Source of the DNA: Cherax quadricarinatus
Taxonomy: Eukaryota > Arthropoda > Malacostraca > Decapoda > Parastacidae
Direction: 5' to 3'
Assembly (NCBI RefSeq): GCF_038502225.1
Contig: NC_091369.1
Coordinates: forward strand, 14,635,693-14,699,692
Length of the DNA stretch: 64,000 bases
Both the position numbers and the translations under genes were made by a program. How positions within the stretch are numbered: the stretch's first letter is position 1; every line of letters starts with the position of its first letter. This document shows positions 61,486 through 64,000 of this stretch, piece after piece. Under the pieces are notes generated by a model. It saw nothing but the letters and a program-made list of their open reading frames with translations, was not told where the DNA came from and did not search any database.

Positions 61486-61547
61486 AAATAATAAGAAAAA
61501 CCAAATAATAATAATAATAATAATAATGAAAATAATAAGAAAAACCA

Positions 61548-61583
<36 letters not shown>

Positions 61584-61600
61584 GCACCATAAAATTTAGA
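61266..61600. repeat. CAA/TAA-rich region with four (TAA)n blocks in a higher-order repeat
   Basis: Blocks of (TAA)n of differing length are each separated by TGAAAATAATAAGAAAAACC-type spacers (about 61357, 61422, 61482, 61526). Confidence 0.92.
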
Positions 61601-61815
61601 GCAAAAACTACAGTAATAAAAACATTACAACAACAGCAACAATACTAACAACAAAACAATATCAACAACAACAACGACACTAAATTAACAGCAGCAACAA
61701 CTACAAAAACAATTACAGCACCAGCAACAGAAACAATAACAACGGCAACAATAATTACAGCAGCAACAACTACAGCAACTACAACGCAACAATAGCAACA
61801 ACAACAACAACAAAA
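61601..61815. repeat. Degenerate CAA/CAG triplet-rich stretch
   Basis: ACAACAGCAACAATAC-like triplets without a fixed order. Confidence 0.8.
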
Positions 61816-62457
61816 AATAACTCAGTGTTTGAGACTGATTCTGTAGTTTAGTTCCTTGTATATCACAGAAACAGAATACTACCATGTAAGGTATCACCGC
61901 AGTAACAGTACTGTAAGCAGAAGTCAGCATCTAGTGTCTAGATCGTAACAGCTGTAACGTAATCGTGTAACTCAGAGTACTAGTCTAGGGCTGATAAATC
62001 TACAAATGCATCAGTTTTATTAACGGAAGTAGGAGTAATAAAGAGTTAAATCTGTCGTCGGATAAAACAAGGTTTTCAGAGCTAGAGGAAAAGTTTGTAA
62101 CAGAGCGAGCAGCCTTGTTTAGTCCATTAAACTGTCAACTAGGGAGCGAGTATTGGGTAAGGATTAGTAGCTGTAGAGAGAGAGGGGGCTCTTGTTTTTT
62201 CTTTGTGTATCAAGGTCTGCAGAGTGTGGAAGCATGTCGAGTTAGTGTGGGATGAAGTGTGATGGTGTGAACAACGATCGGGTGGGAACAAGGAGACTGA
62301 TGGAACTTTGGTGTTATAGAGTAGATGAATTACGTGAGTAGCTGAGCCATTCTGTTATCCATTGAAATAAGTAGTAAAGTGAGACTTAATTAACGTAGTG
62401 CTAACAGTGGGGGAAAACAAGTGATAATTGGGACACGTAGCATGACTTTGCCCACCC

Positions 62458-62467
<10 letters not shown>
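61816..62467. other. Unassigned sequence
   Basis: Nothing recognised. Confidence 0.35.

Positions 62468-62527
<60 letters not shown>
62468..62527. repeat. (TA)n microsatellite
   Basis: About 30 units. Confidence 0.97.
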
Positions 62528-62535
<8 letters not shown>

Positions 62536-62836
62536 ATATAATGCATCGGCCGTTGAAGAACTGTTGATTCGTGAAATTGTATTTACCATCGAGTATTGGT
62601 TCATTGCTTCTCATGAGTATTACAATAAGCAGATATGGTTTGACGTCACTGCGCGATCCGATAAACGGTTCCCTGTGTCCCTTAACCCAAGTTACCTGTA
62701 CCTCAAGGCAGTTTTTTTTTTAAATTGTACCAAGTGTAGCATAAGTTGATAATCTTAAATATTAGTTTTGAAGAATTGAAAGGAATCACACTTGGCATTT
62801 ACAAGTCTTCTTAAGGATACGTAAATTAGAATATTC
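62528..62836. other. Unassigned sequence
   Basis: Nothing recognised. Confidence 0.35.
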
Positions 62837-63086
62837 TGTTAAGTTTGAAGCCGCTCGGAAGTTACCTGTTAAGTTTGAAGCCGCTCGGAAGTTACCTGTT
62901 AAGTTTGAAGCCGCTCGGAAGTTACCTGTTAAGTTTGAAGCCGCTCGGAAGTTACCTGTTAAGTTTGAAGCCGCTCGGAAGTTACCTGTTAAGTTTGAAG
63001 CCGCTCGGAAGTTACCTGTTAAGTTTGAAGCCGCTCGGAAGTTACCTGTTAAGTTTGAAGCCGCTCGGAAGTTACCTGTTAAGTTT
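62837..63086. repeat. 30-bp tandem array, eight identical units plus 10 bp
   Basis: Units of TGTTAAGTTTGAAGCCGCTC plus GGAAGTTACC start at 62837 and every 30 bp to 63047, without a single difference. The open frame over it (KPLGSYLLSL repeated) is a by-product. Confidence 0.98.
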
Positions 63087-63460
63087 TTAGCTGAGGAAGA
63101 ATTGCAGCTAATAAGATGTGATACTCAAAAATGAATTATGTCATGACAACCAGCATTTTCATTTATGTTTTTTTCAAAACTAAATTGGGACCTATAGAGA
63201 CCAAAACCAATCCTCAATTTTCTCCTTTTATGTAGAGTAAGAAGTCTTGTGCAAACTTCGTATGCACAATTAACAATATTTTAAGTGGTCATAAGTGCAC
63301 AGTGTTAATGGCACATAAAACACTAAGTTGGTTTAACGTAGGACAACCAAATAAAGTGACATATTTTTGAAAATTAGATGCGTTTTGCAGTTGTAATGTA
63401 TCCCACAAAATTTATGCGTACACAGCCTTAACCCTTGAAGCGTTTGATCCATTTCGTACG
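63087..63460. other. Unassigned sequence
   Basis: AT-rich; no gene. Confidence 0.35.
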
Positions 63461-63778
63461 ATGCGTCAACCATTAATAAATCTTGCTGCCGTTCACATCA
63501 AAATTCGATCCAAGTTAGAAGATAAGTCCGGTTTCTTGGATAAAGGACCCTCACTAGCATCAAGGCCAAAAAAATGCAATAAGGTAAAATCCTATACCAT
63601 TTGGATATTAAAAATGGCTAAAATGGCATCAACATACTCCGTTAAATACATCAGTTTTCTAAACGGGAGCCGATCAAAGGAAATAAAATTTAGAAATGGC
63701 TTATGTAACATGTATATGGCACCGATGTATGCAAATATTCCCATGAATCTTGCCCAAGTTATGTTTCTAATAGGGTAA
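63461..63778 (+). CDS. Unrecognised 105-codon frame of normal complexity
   Basis: The frame starts MRQPLINLAAVHIKIRSKLE and contains SRSKEIKFRNGLCNMYMAP near its end. Composition is balanced, with no tandem repeat below it, unlike most frames of this size here. I recognise no domain; it could be a fragment of a mobile element, an exon or chance. No promoter, splice site or polyadenylation signal decides. Confidence 0.2.
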   Translation: MRQPLINLAAVHIKIRSKLEDKSGFLDKGPSLASRPKKCNKVKSYTIWILKMAKMASTYSVKYISFLNGSRSKEIKFRNGLCNMYMAPMYANIPMNLAQVMFLIG

Positions 63779-63904
63779 ACGATAACGTTGCTGAGAAATG
63801 TTACGAAAAATAGGAAAATTTGCCTATGTTAAAATTATTAAGTCCGTAAATCTGGGGATTTTTTTCTTGTTTACTTTCCATATTTTCATTTTATTTAAAA
63901 TTCT
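63779..63904. other. Unassigned sequence
   Basis: Nothing recognised. Confidence 0.35.
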
Positions 63905-64000
63905 TTACAGTCCTGTCCTCTTTAAGGGGAGGGGGATTGCTCCTTGGCGCTGTGAAGAGGCTCTTGGTCTGAGGAATTAGACCTTTTGGTCTCCTTCCTC
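63905..64000 (+). mobile_element. SINE-like repeat running off the window
   Basis: AGGGGAGGGGGATTGCTCCT, TGGCGCTGTGAAGAGGCTCT, TGGTCTGAGGAATTAGACC: a variant of the GCTCTTGATCC family start. It is cut by the window edge. Confidence 0.45.

Noticed and set aside
62837..63086. CRISPR-like regular 30-bp repeats
   Set aside because: Identical units are head to tail without spacers; an ordinary minisatellite.

Overview
This window looks like repeat-dominated intergenic DNA from a large arthropod genome, most likely a decapod crustacean (crayfish-like). The evidence is indirect: very long (TA)n, (CA)n, (GA)n and (TAA)n microsatellites about every 1-2 kb, several non-LTR retrotransposon families, Penelope-like elements with GIY-YIG domains, tRNA-derived SINEs ending in ATT/ATAAT tails, and repeat families I associate from memory with decapod genomes. 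The species assignment is inference. There is no operon structure and no convincing complete host protein gene. One 100-N scaffold gap lies at 49589-49688.

The only long, intact, non-repetitive reading frame is at 6906-9857 (+, 983 codons). It encodes a single-ORF non-LTR retrotransposon protein of the restriction-like-endonuclease (R2/R4/NeSL/Hero-like) type: an N-terminal CCHC finger, a reverse transcriptase with an FLDD active site, a C-terminal Cys/His knuckle and a PD...D endonuclease core. The element (about 6085-9880) sits between two (TA)n blocks, as if it had inserted into, or is tailed by, a TA microsatellite.

Layout. 0-5 kb: decayed sequence, one SINE, two minisatellites and a LINE 3' end. 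5.4-10.9 kb: an inverted tRNA-like pair, a perfect 61-bp palindrome, the R2-type element and TA arrays. 11-20 kb: microsatellites, a dispersed 30-38 bp motif repeated seven times, a 32-bp satellite, several hairpins and minisatellites. 21-31.5 kb: Penelope-like fragments, a possible secreted-peptide exon, a broken RTE-like LINE, another LINE end and a second Penelope-like element with a GIY-YIG domain. 32-37 kb: a 640-bp tandem duplication and a large ACC/ACT-rich 33-bp array. 37-44.8 kb: four more copies of the RTE-like family (two of them tail to tail), a 58-bp array, SINEs and a purine-rich tract. 44.8-55.4 kb: mostly unassigned sequence, a decayed GIY-YIG fragment, a Jockey-like LINE broken by a (GA)n array and by the gap, then a dense cluster of LINE ends, MITEs and microsatellites. 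55.4-64 kb: TA and CT arrays, two related minisatellites, TAA blocks and eight identical 30-bp repeats.

The theme that ties the window together is coupling between mobile elements and microsatellites. LINE 3' ends run into (AC)n, and MITE, SINE and R2-type ends abut (TA)n. A short module carrying CGAAAC, AATAAA and TTGCACATGTGTCTT recurs near Penelope-like fragments and resembles decayed hammerhead-ribozyme pLTR sequence.
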